Shown: positions 46,244 through 55,169, numbered from the stretch's first letter. The stretch is 64,000 bases of DNA from Chryseobacterium aquaeductus (GCF_905175375.1 NZ_CAJIMS010000001.1:2108001-2172000), one strand, 5' to 3'. Translations and numbers: made by a program. The notes: generated by a model from the sequence alone, not told the origin.

Positions 46244-47728
46244 ATGAAAAAGTATTTTTTATCCATATTCGCAATCTCAGCATTATTTACATCTTGCGCA
46301 AGTGAAGATCATATATATAATGATGATTCGGCAAAAGCTTATGAAGCTTCAGGAGAATTTTTCTTTGCCAATGCTCAAAAAGAATTGGTTGATCAGTTAA
46401 CAACACCAAGTGTTAACTTAAATGTATTCAGATATTTTTCTCAATATTGGGCTGCAACTCTTTATAGAGCAGAGTCTCGATATGACCTTACGACAAGAGA
46501 TATACCAGATAATCATTGGAATAATTTGTATACTCAAGTACTTGCCAATTTAAAAAAGGCTAAGCAAGATATAATGTTAGAGTCTAAGCCGGCTTCTATG
46601 TCGCAAGCAAATTGGGACAAAACACAAAAGAATAGACTTGCAATTATTGAAATACTTAATGTTTATACATTTCAAATACTTGTTGATAGTTTTGGAGATG
46701 TTCCTTATTCACAATCTTTGGATGTGGAAAATATGCCATTACCTAAATATGATAATGATACCGACATTTATAGTAATCTTTTAACTAGATTAAATACAGC
46801 AATTGGTCAGTTAGATACCGGATATGGATCCATCACGGCTACTCAGGATGGTGTTTACGGTGGAAATGTATCTAAATGGCTGTTATTTGCTAACTCTTTA
46901 AAAGCAAAACTGGCAATTAATTTAGCTGACGTTAATCCAACTGTTGCAAAACAAAACTTAGAACAGGCTTTTGCTGCTGGCTTAATTGAAACCAATACAA
47001 ACAATGCTGTGCTTACGTATAATTCTTTCTCTCCCAACTATAATCCGATATATGAAGAGTTAGTTGCGAGTGATAGAAATGATTTTGTGCCGGCTACGGT
47101 TTTTGTTAACAGACTTAACACTTTAAATGATCCTAGAAGGCCAATTTATTTTACTCCTTTAGAAGGAACATCGAATACGTATGTTGGAGGAACTTACGGT
47201 TCTACAAATACTCAGCCATATCAGGATTCGTATTCTCATATTGGGAACAAAATTAAACAAGCAAATTCACCAGGAGTCTTAATCGATGCAGCTGAAATTA
47301 ATTTTATATTGGCTGAAGCTGCTGAAAGAGGCTATTCCGTAACGGGTACTGCTGCAAGTTATTATGAAAAAGCTATAAAAGCTTCAATGTCATATTGGGG
47401 AGTAAGTGATGTAGATGCAAACGCATACTATAATCAGACAAATGTTAACTATCTTACAGCTACTGGTGCCTGGAAAGAGAAAATAGGAAACCAAGCTTGG
47501 ATTGCTATGTATAATAGAGGATTTGAATCTTGGACATTTTTCAGACGTTTAGATTTCCCTAGTATTGTTGCACCAGCAAGTGCTTATCCTGTTGCGGAAG
47601 GTAAAATTCCGGTAAGGTTAACATATCCTTCTACAGAGCCAAATGTAAATGGGACTAATTACCAAACAGCTGTTTCTGCTATTGGCGGAGATAAACTGAC
47701 AACTAAAGTCTTTTGGGATTTAAACTAA
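46244..47728 (+). CDS. SusD/RagB-family surface lipoprotein
   Basis: A 494-residue lipoprotein with signal SALFTSC and TPR-like helices; EILNVYTFQILVDSFGDVPYSQSL, LPKYDNDTDIYSNLLTRLNTAI, KAKLAINLADVNP and AEINFILAEAAERGY are SusD_2-type motifs. It caps the SusC channel and binds the ligand. The gene is coupled to susC and ends in a terminator, so the operon has only these two genes. The substrate class cannot be told. Confidence 0.94.
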   Translation: MKKYFLSIFAISALFTSCASEDHIYNDDSAKAYEASGEFFFANAQKELVDQLTTPSVNLNVFRYFSQYWAATLYRAESRYDLTTRDIPDNHWNNLYTQVLANLKKAKQDIMLESKPASMSQANWDKTQKNRLAIIEILNVYTFQILVDSFGDVPYSQSLDVENMPLPKYDNDTDIYSNLLTRLNTAIGQLDTGYGSITATQDGVYGGNVSKWLLFANSLKAKLAINLADVNPTVAKQNLEQAFAAGLIETNTNNAVLTYNSFSPNYNPIYEELVASDRNDFVPATVFVNRLNTLNDPRRPIYFTPLEGTSNTYVGGTYGSTNTQPYQDSYSHIGNKIKQANSPGVLIDAAEINFILAEAAERGYSVTGTAASYYEKAIKASMSYWGVSDVDANAYYNQTNVNYLTATGAWKEKIGNQAWIAMYNRGFESWTFFRRLDFPSIVAPASAYPVAEGKIPVRLTYPSTEPNVNGTNYQTAVSAIGGDKLTTKVFWDLN

Positions 47729-47750
47729 AAGCATTTTCAAGTTAGATCTA

Positions 47751-47774
47751 AACCGCCTTCGGGCGGTTTTTTTA
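47751..47774 (+). terminator. Intrinsic terminator of susCD
   Basis: A 7-bp stem AACCGCC / GGCGGTT with a TTCG tetraloop and a T run. The argS promoter follows within a few bases. Confidence 0.92.
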
Positions 47775-47780
47775 TTTCCG

Positions 47781-47788
47781 TATATTTG
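47781..47788 (+). promoter_or_regulatory. -7 element (TATATTTG) of argS
   Basis: An exact TAnnTTTG match that ends 17 bases before the argS start and directly follows the susCD terminator. Confidence 0.55.
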
Positions 47789-47805
47789 TATTTCAAAATT
47801 TCAAA

Positions 47806-49566
47806 ATGAATATTAAAGATATCATAGAACAAAAATTGGTAAACATTATTCTTAATGTTTATCAGCTTAAAGATATAAAACTGGAAATTCAGGAGAACAA
47901 AACTGAGTTTGAGGGCGATTTTACCATCGTTACATTTCCGTTGGTGAAACAACTGAAAAAAAATCCTGAAAGTATAGCAGTTGAGTTGGGGCAGGCTTTG
48001 ACAGAGCAAACCGAATTGCTTGAAAGCTTCAACGTTGTAAAAGGATTTTTAAATATAAAAGTTCAAAATCAGTTTTTTGTAGATCAACTGAAAACGGTTA
48101 CTGAAAATTTTTCGAACGTTGAAAAGAAAAATGAAACCGTGATGGTGGAATATTCTTCACCTAATACAAACAAACCACTTCACTTAGGCCATGTAAGAAA
48201 TAACTTGTTAGGTTTTTCTGTTGCTCAGATCCTTAAAGAAGATGGATATGACGTTATTAAAAGTCAGATTATCAACGACAGAGGAATTCATATCTGTAAA
48301 TCGATGTTAGCCTGGGAGAAATTCGGAAAAGGTGAAACTCCGGAAACAGATCATATGAAAGGAGATAAATTCGTAGGGAATTATTATGTCGAATTTGATA
48401 AAAACTACAAAAAAGAAATCGCCGAATTAGTAGAACAAGGTATTTCTGAAGATCAAGCAAAAAAAGATGCTCCTTTAATTAAAGAAGCTCAAAAAATGCT
48501 TCTCGATTGGGAAAATGGCGATGAAAAAGTAAGAAATCTTTGGAAGGAAATGAACTCTTGGGTTTACGAAGGTTTCAATCAAACTTACAAAAGATTAGGT
48601 GTAGATTTTGATCAGGTGCAGTATGAAAGCAATACTTATATTTTAGGGAAAGATCTTATTCAGGAAGGTTTAGATAAAGGTGTTTTGTTTCAAAAAGAAG
48701 ATGGTTCGGTATGGTGTGATCTGACGGATGAAGGTTTAGATCAGAAGTTGCTGCTTCGTTCAGACGGAACTTCTGTATATATGACGCAGGATTTGGGAAC
48801 GGCAGTCGAACGTTTTAAAGAAAATAATCTTCAGAAATTAATTTACACCGTAGGAAATGAGCAGGATTATCATTTTCAGGTTTTATTTAAAATTTTAAAG
48901 AAACTGGGTTATGAATGGGCTGATCATTTATTCCATTTGTCTTATGGGATGGTAGAGCTTCCGAATGGAAAAATGAAATCGCGTGAAGGAACCGTAGTAG
49001 ACGCTGATGAATTGATGCAAGATATGTTTGATATTGCAAAGTCTAAATCTGAGGAATTAGGTAAATTAGAAAACTTTACAGATGAAGAAAAGAATCTTAA
49101 TTACGAAAGTATAGGAATTGGCGCACTGAAATATTTTATGCTGAAGGTAGATCCGAAAAAGAAAATGCTTTTCAATCCTGAAGAAAGTATTGATTTTAAT
49201 GGAAATACAGGACCTTTTATTCAGTATACGTATGCGAGAATTCAGTCACTTTTGGCTAAAGCTGAGTATTCGAAAAAAGAAATTTCACAAGTTGTCTTAA
49301 ATAATTTTGAAAAGGAATTAATCATGCAGCTTGCCAATTATAAAACAGTAGTTTCCAGAGCTGCAGAAAGTTTGAGTCCGGCATTGGTTGCCAATTATTT
49401 GTACGAGGTAGTAAAAACTTATAATTCATTTTACCAAAACAACCCGATTATGATTCAGGAAGATGAAAATGTAAAGCAATTGCGTTTAGAATTATCTGAT
49501 TTAGCTGCAAAAACGATTAAGAAATCTTTGTCGTTACTAGGAATAGGAACGGTAAACAGAATGTAG
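47806..49566 (+). CDS. argS: Arginyl-tRNA synthetase
   Basis: A 586-residue class I synthetase that charges tRNA-Arg. The N-terminal Add1 domain precedes the HIGH-type motif PNTNKPLHLGHVRNNLLG; the KMSKS equivalent is NGKMKSREGTVV. The C-terminal anticodon-binding DALR domain ends LSLLGIGTVNRM. Length is normal and the gene is monocistronic. Confidence 0.97.
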   Translation: MNIKDIIEQKLVNIILNVYQLKDIKLEIQENKTEFEGDFTIVTFPLVKQLKKNPESIAVELGQALTEQTELLESFNVVKGFLNIKVQNQFFVDQLKTVTENFSNVEKKNETVMVEYSSPNTNKPLHLGHVRNNLLGFSVAQILKEDGYDVIKSQIINDRGIHICKSMLAWEKFGKGETPETDHMKGDKFVGNYYVEFDKNYKKEIAELVEQGISEDQAKKDAPLIKEAQKMLLDWENGDEKVRNLWKEMNSWVYEGFNQTYKRLGVDFDQVQYESNTYILGKDLIQEGLDKGVLFQKEDGSVWCDLTDEGLDQKLLLRSDGTSVYMTQDLGTAVERFKENNLQKLIYTVGNEQDYHFQVLFKILKKLGYEWADHLFHLSYGMVELPNGKMKSREGTVVDADELMQDMFDIAKSKSEELGKLENFTDEEKNLNYESIGIGALKYFMLKVDPKKKMLFNPEESIDFNGNTGPFIQYTYARIQSLLAKAEYSKKEISQVVLNNFEKELIMQLANYKTVVSRAAESLSPALVANYLYEVVKTYNSFYQNNPIMIQEDENVKQLRLELSDLAAKTIKKSLSLLGIGTVNRM

Positions 49567-49607
49567 AATAAATCGAATATAAACTTTTAATTTTAAAAAT
49601 TCATAAG

Positions 49608-49635
49608 AGTCTGATGTTATATCAGACTTTTTTCT
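49608..49635 (+). terminator. Terminator of argS
   Basis: An 8-bp stem AGTCTGAT / ATCAGACT with a five-base loop and TTTTTT tail. Confidence 0.88.
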
Positions 49636-49653
49636 TTGCTTAAAAAAGTAATT

Positions 49654-49998
49654 TTAGAGTTCTGTAAGTGGATTCCAAAATAAACTTTTAAAGTTTTTTA
49701 TTCTAAAGTTTTCCACTTCAATTCCTTCGGCTTCCAATCTTTCCTGAAATTCAGGAACCGATAAATTTCCCGAACTTGAAATTACTCGATGTGCAGGAAC
49801 ATCTTTCGGGCAACCACCCATCGCTTTTCCTACATGACGAGAATGATTAGGAAAACCTACGGCTTTTGCAATCGCACCATAACTTGTCACTCTTCCTTTT
49901 GGAACTAATTTTGTGATTTCCCAGACCTGATTTTTAAAGATTTCGTTCATTTCTGATTTCAATAGATCATCAAAAGTAATAAATTTTGAGATCATCAA
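49654..49998 (-). CDS. MGMT-fold alkyltransferase-like protein with a PAHR site
   Basis: A 114-residue protein matching the DNA-binding domain of O6-alkylguanine-DNA alkyltransferase (VWEITKLVPKGRVTSYGAIAKAVG, RHVGKAMGGCP). The reactive Cys of the PCHR motif is replaced by Ala (DVPAHRVISSSG), so it cannot accept an alkyl group. Such proteins (ATLs) bind O6-alkylguanine and signal the lesion to nucleotide excision repair. The start is MM (49998 or 49995). The gene is alone and convergent with argS. Confidence 0.9.
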   Translation of the reverse strand: MMISKFITFDDLLKSEMNEIFKNQVWEITKLVPKGRVTSYGAIAKAVGFPNHSRHVGKAMGGCPKDVPAHRVISSSGNLSVPEFQERLEAEGIEVENFRIKNFKSLFWNPLTEL

Positions 49999-50154
49999 AC
50001 AATTTTGTTTTGCTAATATATTATAGATGGTTGTTTAAAACTCTACTGTTATTTTGGGAATTACTTTTACATGTTTTAGTAAAAATTTATAACTAAATAA
50101 ATGTAATTAAGGTGTCATTGTTGTATTGTGAAGCAATAAAATAAATATCTAATT

Positions 50155-50867
50155 ATGGCAAATTTAAAAGGAAAAGTAATTATTGTAACAGGTGCAGGTA
50201 TGGGACTTGGCTTAGCTGCAACAGATGTTTTGGCTTCTAAAGGGACAGTTGTAACTTTGGTAGATTATGATGATGAAGCTTAGAATAAAGCGAAAGGTGA
50301 ACTTGAGTCCAAATATCCCGAAAGTAAATTCCTCACTGTAACTGCAGATGTTGCTGTAGAAGAAAATGTGAAAAATTATGTAGATCAACCGGTCAAAGAA
50401 TTTGGCAAGGTTGACGGGGATTGTACAACAATGCAGGAATAGGAGGAAAACAGGCGTCTTTGGTTGAATATGATATTGATGTTTTCAAGAAAGTAATCGA
50501 CATCAATCTTCTGGGCGTTTATTATGGAATGAAATATGTAATTCCCGAATTACAGAAAAATGGCGGCGGAAGAATAGTAAATGTAGCTTCTGTCGGCGGA
50601 ATAAGAGGAGTTCTGAACCAAACTGCCTATGTTGCGACCAAGCATGCTGTTGCAGGTATGACAAAAAATGCTGCTCTGGAATATGCTAAAGATAATATTC
50701 TTACCAATGCGATAGAATATGCGTCTAAAAATCCTACCAGAAAATTGGGAGATCCCAAAGACGTTGGGAATTTGGTTGCCTATCTTCTAAGTGATGAGAA
50801 CGGATATGTCTCGGGGCAGGTAATTGCCATCGATGGAGGCGAATCTAATATGTACGGAAATTCTTAG
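50155..50867 (+). pseudogene. Short-chain dehydrogenase/reductase, multiply disrupted
   Basis: The frame starts MANLKGKVIIVTGAGMGLGLAAT (Rossmann) but meets a TAG at 50281-50283 (codon 43). After it the frame continues to KEFGKVDG, where an extra base near 50417-50421 shifts to the frame with LYNNAGIGGKQASL-type sequence (NNAGIGG). The YVATKHAVAGMTK motif (Tyr-x3-Lys) is intact. After ILTNAI about 25-30 residues usual in the family are missing, in frame, before EYASKNPTRKLGDPKD. Three independent lesions argue for a true pseudogene. The ancestor resembled NAD-dependent SDRs of about 250 residues. Confidence 0.88.
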
Positions 50868-50887
50868 AAACAGGATAAATAAATACC

Positions 50888-50915
50888 GATGTCTGCAGTA
50901 ATTGCAGGCATTTTT
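50888..50915 (+). terminator. Hairpin after the SDR pseudogene
   Basis: Stem ATG-t-CTGCA / TGCAG-g-CAT with a five-base loop, followed by TTTTT. The terminator is intact although the gene is broken. Confidence 0.8.
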
Positions 50916-51030
50916 ATTTTTAATCCTAAATTTTGATCAACTAGGCATATTTAAAATTATCTTCACCTCTAACCTCTAAATAATTGTTGCATAATTTTTG
51001 AATGATCAATAATATCAAAATCAAAAAGTT

Positions 51031-51177
51031 ATGAAAAAGTCCATATTCAGATTGCTCAATAAAATCAATAAAGCTGTATTGCCAAAACTAAGTGATAAAG
51101 ATCCCACAAAATTGACAAAGTTGCAGAAAGGTATTTTGGCCTACCGCTATTTTGTTTTGACTAATTCTTTAGACTAA
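51031..51177 (+). CDS. Small basic protein of 48 residues
   Basis: From ATG 51031 a 48-residue frame reads MKKSIFRLLNKINKAVLPKL, SDKDPTKLTKLQKGILAYRY and FVLTNSLD, then stops. It is strongly basic with an amphipathic N-terminal helix. Similar short proteins are, to my recollection, widespread in Chryseobacterium and often carry odd automated names; function is unknown. Its codon use looks normal. It is too short to be certain. Confidence 0.6.
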   Translation: MKKSIFRLLNKINKAVLPKLSDKDPTKLTKLQKGILAYRYFVLTNSLD

Positions 51178-51190
51178 CATTAAGCACAAA

Positions 51191-51217
51191 AAAACGTCCC
51201 AAAGTTTGGAACGTTTT
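51191..51217 (-). terminator. Terminator of the deoxyhypusine-synthase-like gene
   Basis: Stem AAAACGT-CC pairing with GG-(A)-ACGTTTT, one bulged base; on the minus strand a run of eight T follows. Confidence 0.82.
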
Positions 51218-51254
51218 ATTAATTTAAACGTGTGACTTTTGTCTTTCCACTTTA

Positions 51255-52226
51255 TTAATTTTCTAAGATATAAGAGAACATTAAGGGTGCACAAATAGTT
51301 GCGTCACTTTCAACGATGAATTTCGGTGTAGTAATGTCCAGCTTTCCCCATGTAATTTTTTCGTTCGGAACTGCTCCGGAATATGAACCGTAAGAAGTTG
51401 TAGAATCTGAAATCTGGCAGAAATAAGACCAAAACGGTATATCATGCATTTCCATATCCTGATACAACATCGGTACTACACAAATAGGAAAATCTCCTGC
51501 GATACCACCACCAATCTGGAAGAAACCAACACCTTTTCCTGCTGAATTTTTAGTGTACCAGTCTGCTAAATATGTCATGTATTCAATTCCGGATTTCATT
51601 GTAGTCGCAGTTAATTCACCTTTTATACAGTATGATGCAAAGATATTTCCCATCGTAGAATCTTCCCACCCCGGAACAACAATTGGCAAGTTTTTCTCTG
51701 CTGCAGCGATCATCCAAGAATTTTCTCTCGGAATTTCGTAATACTGTTCCAAAACTCCGGAAAGAATCATTTTGTACATAAACTCATGCGGAAAATATCT
51801 TTCACCTTTTGCCTCAGCATCTTTCCATATTTCAACAATATGTTTCTGTAATCTTCTGAAAGCCTCTTCTTCAGGAATACAAGTGTCTGTAACTCTGTTC
51901 AGACCTCTTTCCAATAAATCCCATTCGTCCTGAGCCGTCAAATCTCTGTAATGCGGTACTCTTTCATAGTGAGAATGCGCTACAAGATTCATCAAATCTT
52001 CTTCTAAATTCGCTCCGGTACAAGAAATAAAATCTACTTTGTCCTGACGGATCATTTCAGCCAAAATTTTTCCCAGTTCGGCTGTAGACATTGCTCCAGC
52101 TAAAGTGATCATCATTTTTCCGCCTTCTTTCAGGTGGGCAACATATCCTTTAGATGCATCTACCAAAGCTGCTGCATTGAAGTGCAGATAATATTTCTCT
52201 ATGAACTCAGTAATCGGTTTGCTCAT
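51255..52226 (-). CDS. Deoxyhypusine synthase-like protein
   Basis: A 323-residue NAD-dependent enzyme. MMITLAGAMSTAELGKILAEMIR, FISCTGANLEEDLMNLV, VPGWEDSTMGN and the catalytic segment with the Lys in ITWGKLD match the deoxyhypusine synthase fold. Bacteria lack the eIF5A target, so bacterial members are thought to act on polyamines, for example in making homospermidine or in a related transfer of a butylamine group. No agmatinase or decarboxylase gene is in the neighbourhood here. The start MSKPITEFIEKYYLHFNAA is unambiguous. Confidence 0.9.
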   Translation of the reverse strand: MSKPITEFIEKYYLHFNAAALVDASKGYVAHLKEGGKMMITLAGAMSTAELGKILAEMIRQDKVDFISCTGANLEEDLMNLVAHSHYERVPHYRDLTAQDEWDLLERGLNRVTDTCIPEEEAFRRLQKHIVEIWKDAEAKGERYFPHEFMYKMILSGVLEQYYEIPRENSWMIAAAEKNLPIVVPGWEDSTMGNIFASYCIKGELTATTMKSGIEYMTYLADWYTKNSAGKGVGFFQIGGGIAGDFPICVVPMLYQDMEMHDIPFWSYFCQISDSTTSYGSYSGAVPNEKITWGKLDITTPKFIVESDATICAPLMFSYILEN

Positions 52227-52253
52227 TATTTTAAATTTTTACAAAGATAAAAT

Positions 52254-52916
52254 TTAAAAACGGAAAGTCGCAGCCAAGCTCAAAGAAAGTCTGCTTAATC
52301 CTTCTCTTTCTTCACCGAAATCTATCGTTGTACCGTTGTATTTCATTTTGCTTAAAGTTCCGGCAGTCGCACCTAATTTAGGACCAACTAAAATCTGGTT
52401 CGTTATAGCATATTGATAAGCAAAATTAGCTTCCATACCCAAACTAGATCCGGTTCCTTTTACAGTTCCGGTTTTGGTTGTGTACGTAATAACGCCCAAT
52501 GCAATGTCGTAATACAACTTGTGTTTTGTATCTTGTTTGAAATTTGAAAACATATATGACGGACCAACAAATGTAATATTGTCTTTGGTGCTTACAAATC
52601 CTGAAACGATTTGGCCATTAAGATCTTGTACCGCTATTCTCCCATCGCTGGAAGCAAAGTAATTTGAATATTTCAAGCCTATCGCTCCGTCACCTTTCAA
52701 ATGGTAATATGCAGAAATGTCGACATTCATTCCACTTTTAAGACCTTTAAGATATTCTCTGGTCTCTCTGGAAATTCCGCCGGGCATTTTTGCAAGTCGC
52801 CATGCGTAGCCAACAGAAGGGATTATTGAAATTTTTGGTTCAGGTGATGATGTTTCCTGTGCTGAAAAAAAGAAAGGGATAGCGAATGCTCCCGACATTA
52901 AAAGTTTTTTTAACAT
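52254..52916 (-). CDS. Outer-membrane beta-barrel protein
   Basis: A 220-residue protein with signal peptide (FAIPFFFSAQ) and alternating strands (SIIPSVGYAWRLAK, DISAYYHLKGDGAIGLKYS, KLYYDIALGVITYTT), ending LSLAATFRF with terminal Phe. It resembles the small OmpW/OprF-like or DUF-type barrels of flavobacteria, but no family name is secure. It lies 28 bases upstream of the deoxyhypusine-synthase-like gene, same strand, so co-transcription is possible. Confidence 0.8.
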   Translation of the reverse strand: MLKKLLMSGAFAIPFFFSAQETSSPEPKISIIPSVGYAWRLAKMPGGISRETREYLKGLKSGMNVDISAYYHLKGDGAIGLKYSNYFASSDGRIAVQDLNGQIVSGFVSTKDNITFVGPSYMFSNFKQDTKHKLYYDIALGVITYTTKTGTVKGTGSSLGMEANFAYQYAITNQILVGPKLGATAGTLSKMKYNGTTIDFGEEREGLSRLSLSLAATFRF

Positions 52917-52962
52917 GATTATTAAATTTCCGCAAAAATACTATTTTTCTAATTAGCGAGAA

Positions 52963-53355
52963 TTAAAATTTGAATCGTCTGTTTTCTTTTTTGTCCGAAT
53001 TTTGTTTTTTCTGCTGAATGCGCTTCTCCACAGAAGACCTTGTCGGTTTTGTCTTTGCCCTGAATTTTGGAATTATTAAAGCTTTGTTTACGAGATCAAG
53101 AATTTTTTCAATAGCAATTTTCTTATTTTGTAGTTGGGTTCTGCTTTCGGATACGCTCAGAAATAAAAAACCTTCAAGATTGATTCTGTTTTTCAGTTTT
53201 TCTAAAATTAAATCTTTTTGTCTTTCATTTAAAAATTCAGAATCTGAGACTTTCCAGGTTACGGTAACAGAAGTTTCGACTTTATTCACGTTTTGTCCGC
53301 CGGCGCCACTGCTGCGGGAAGTTTTAAAATTCAGTTCTTTTGTGAAATCTTTCAT
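52963..53355 (-). CDS. arfB: Ribosome-rescue peptidyl-tRNA hydrolase ArfB
   Basis: A 130-residue protein with the class I release-factor motif RSSGAGGQNVNKVET (GGQ hydrolyses the ester bond of peptidyl-tRNA) and a basic, disordered C-terminal tail (KTKPTRSSVEKRIQQKKQNSDKKENRRFKF) that reads an empty mRNA channel. It rescues stalled ribosomes without a stop codon. Length and layout are those of ArfB/YaeJ. Confidence 0.95.
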   Translation of the reverse strand: MKDFTKELNFKTSRSSGAGGQNVNKVETSVTVTWKVSDSEFLNERQKDLILEKLKNRINLEGFLFLSVSESRTQLQNKKIAIEKILDLVNKALIIPKFRAKTKPTRSSVEKRIQQKKQNSDKKENRRFKF

Positions 53356-53444
53356 AATGTGTAGTTTAATTCCACTTCTTTAGAGGATGGATCAATTTTT
53401 AAAAGAAAATTGAGACGTGGCAGTCTGTGCCTTCAAACGATCAA

Positions 53445-54476
53445 TCAATTGCTCTCAATCATTTGGCGAAGTTCAATTCTTTTTACCTTTCCATTAGATG
53501 TTCTTGGCATTTCTTCCACAAAGATAATTTGTTTTGGTTTGTGATATTTTTTTTCAAACTGAATTTTTTGAAAGCTTTCAATAATTTCTGCAGATTCATT
53601 TCCTTCAATGACGGCAATTAATCTTTTACCCAAAATTTCATCTTTTAATCCTAAAAAAACCACTTCATTCGGGATTTCTTTTTTTGCTAAAGCTTCCAGT
53701 TCTTCGGCAAAAATTTTTGCGCCTCCTGAATTAATCACATTATCTATTCTTCCTAAAAACCTAAATTTATTTTCATCTGTAATTTCAACTAGATCATTAG
53801 TTACTAATATTTCATTGTTCAGATTTGGCGCTAGAATTTTCAGACATCCTCTTTCATCCAGAGAAATTGAAATATTTTCAAAAACGGTAAAGAATTGATT
53901 CTGATTTGGGAAAATCTCTTTTAAAGCAATGTGTGAGAGCGTTTCAGACATTCCGTAAGTCTCATAAATATTAGTTTGAGAGTCGGAAAGTTGGAGTGTT
54001 TGCTTGATTTTTATTTTTAAAGACTCAGAAACTGCTGCACCACCAATGATAAGATTTTTTATTAAATGAATTTTGTCTAAAGAATTTTCTACCTGCAAAG
54101 GCGTCATTGCACAAAAGTCAATTTCAGAGATTAAATTTTCTAAGGGTTTTAAAGTAGGTTCTGCAATGACAAGTTTTAACTTTCTTTCAATAGCACGTAC
54201 AACCATCATTTTACCGGAAATATACTCAATGGGAAGACAAATTAAGGCAATATCATTCTTTTTCAAATCTAAAAAATTGCAGGTCATTCTTGCCGAATAA
54301 AGCATTTTGGCCTTTTCGATTTCAAATATTTTCGGCGTTCCGGTAGATCCTGAGGTCTGTACGCTGACTGTATCTGTACCCGAAAACCATTCTTTGATAA
54401 AAAAAACAACTTTTTTTTCAAATTCTGTTTGAGAATATAAATTATTAATTTCGAGATTATTGAAGTCAATCATCAT
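53445..54476 (-). CDS. menE: AMP-binding acyl-CoA ligase, MenE-like (O-succinylbenzoate-CoA ligase)
   Basis: A 343-residue adenylate-forming enzyme. The P-loop-like SVQTSGSTGTPK, the A5 motif IYETYGMSET, A7-A8 FLGRIDNVINSGGAKIFAEELE and the catalytic Lys in PRTSNGKVKR are present. The short length and the missing first 100 residues or so of larger AMP ligases fit the Bacteroidota MenE group that acts in menaquinone biosynthesis. No other men gene is in the window, so the symbol is probable rather than certain. The start is MM at 54476/54473. Confidence 0.82.
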   Translation of the reverse strand: MMIDFNNLEINNLYSQTEFEKKVVFFIKEWFSGTDTVSVQTSGSTGTPKIFEIEKAKMLYSARMTCNFLDLKKNDIALICLPIEYISGKMMVVRAIERKLKLVIAEPTLKPLENLISEIDFCAMTPLQVENSLDKIHLIKNLIIGGAAVSESLKIKIKQTLQLSDSQTNIYETYGMSETLSHIALKEIFPNQNQFFTVFENISISLDERGCLKILAPNLNNEILVTNDLVEITDENKFRFLGRIDNVINSGGAKIFAEELEALAKKEIPNEVVFLGLKDEILGKRLIAVIEGNESAEIIESFQKIQFEKKYHKPKQIIFVEEMPRTSNGKVKRIELRQMIESN

Positions 54477-54528
54477 GGCTACTGCAAATAAAAAAGTGGT
54501 GTAAATTTAAAAAAAATAAAAAAACGAT

Positions 54529-54558
54529 TTGCAAGTAAATAAAAAAACTGTAAATTTG
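54529..54558 (+). promoter_or_regulatory. tRNA-Gln promoter (TTG-N19-TAAATTTG)
   Basis: TTG at 54529-54531 and TAAATTTG at 54551-54558 are 19 bases apart, a full match to the Bacteroidota consensus. The mature tRNA starts 18 bases later. Confidence 0.8.
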
Positions 54559-54575
54559 CATCACCGAAATAATAC

Positions 54576-54646
54576 AGACCCATGGTGTAACGGTAGCACT
54601 CTGGTTTTTGGTACCATCAGTTGGGGTTCGAATCCCTGTGGGTCTA
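54576..54646 (+). tRNA. tRNA-Gln (anticodon TTG)
   Basis: A 71-nt cloverleaf. The acceptor arms AGACCCA / TGGGTCT pair perfectly with discriminator A; the D arm is GTGT-loop-GCAC; the anticodon loop TTTTGGT gives TTG; and the T arm TGGGG / CCCTG has loop TTCGAAT. One C-U mismatch closes the anticodon stem. The CCA end is not encoded. Confidence 0.95.
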
Positions 54647-54647
54647 C

Positions 54648-54680
54648 AAACCATTCTTGAAAAAGGGTGGTTTTTGTTTT
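54648..54680 (+). terminator. Terminator after tRNA-Gln
   Basis: Stem AAACCA and TTCTT pairing with AAGGG (wobble) and TGGTTT; T run follows. Confidence 0.8.
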
Positions 54681-54696
54681 TTACACGTTTTAGAAT

Positions 54697-54990
54697 TTAT
54701 AGATCTTTAGGAACGGTTAAATTTTGTGACTTGATATACTCCAAAAGATGATGATACTTATTCTCATAATCATTATTTGAGCATTGGTCTGAAATACTGC
54801 AGATATTCGAAGGTTTAATTTCCAAAATTTTAGAAATTTTTGTAAGTATCTCCAGATTTATTTTCACTTTAGAGTTTTCAATATCCGAATATGCTTTTTG
54901 AGAAATTCCCATTTCAAAAGCCATATATTCTTGTGTTAAATCCTTGTCTCTTCTTATTTTTCTAATGCTTTGTCCACAGATTTTCATCAC
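54697..54990 (-). CDS. XRE-family helix-turn-helix regulator
   Basis: A 97-residue protein with a single HTH_3 domain in the first 65 residues (IRKIRRDKDLTQEYMAFEMGISQKAYSDIE) and a short C-terminal tail. It is cytoplasmic and has no sensor domain. It lies beside the tRNA gene and divergent from the cbb3 oxidase operon, which it could regulate, though this is only positional. Confidence 0.9.
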   Translation of the reverse strand: MMKICGQSIRKIRRDKDLTQEYMAFEMGISQKAYSDIENSKVKINLEILTKISKILEIKPSNICSISDQCSNNDYENKYHHLLEYIKSQNLTVPKDL

Positions 54991-55169
54991 AGTTATTTTA
55001 GTAGTTTTCGGTATATTTTAGAAGTATATCTATTAGTCTCAGACAAAGTTACTGAATACCTTTGTTAAAACATTATATATATACTATGATATTTATTTTT
55101 ACTGAAATAAACCTTTATCAAAAAATTATCTCTAAGAAATAATATCATTTTTCTACAACTTACGGAATT

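Noticed and set aside
54576..54646. tRNA-Gln as an integration site
   Set aside because: No integrase gene and no second copy of the tRNA 3' end are seen on either side within the window.
54466..54654. Antisense frame over tRNA-Gln
   Set aside because: It covers the tRNA and its promoter; the peptide is the usual spurious tRNA antisense product.
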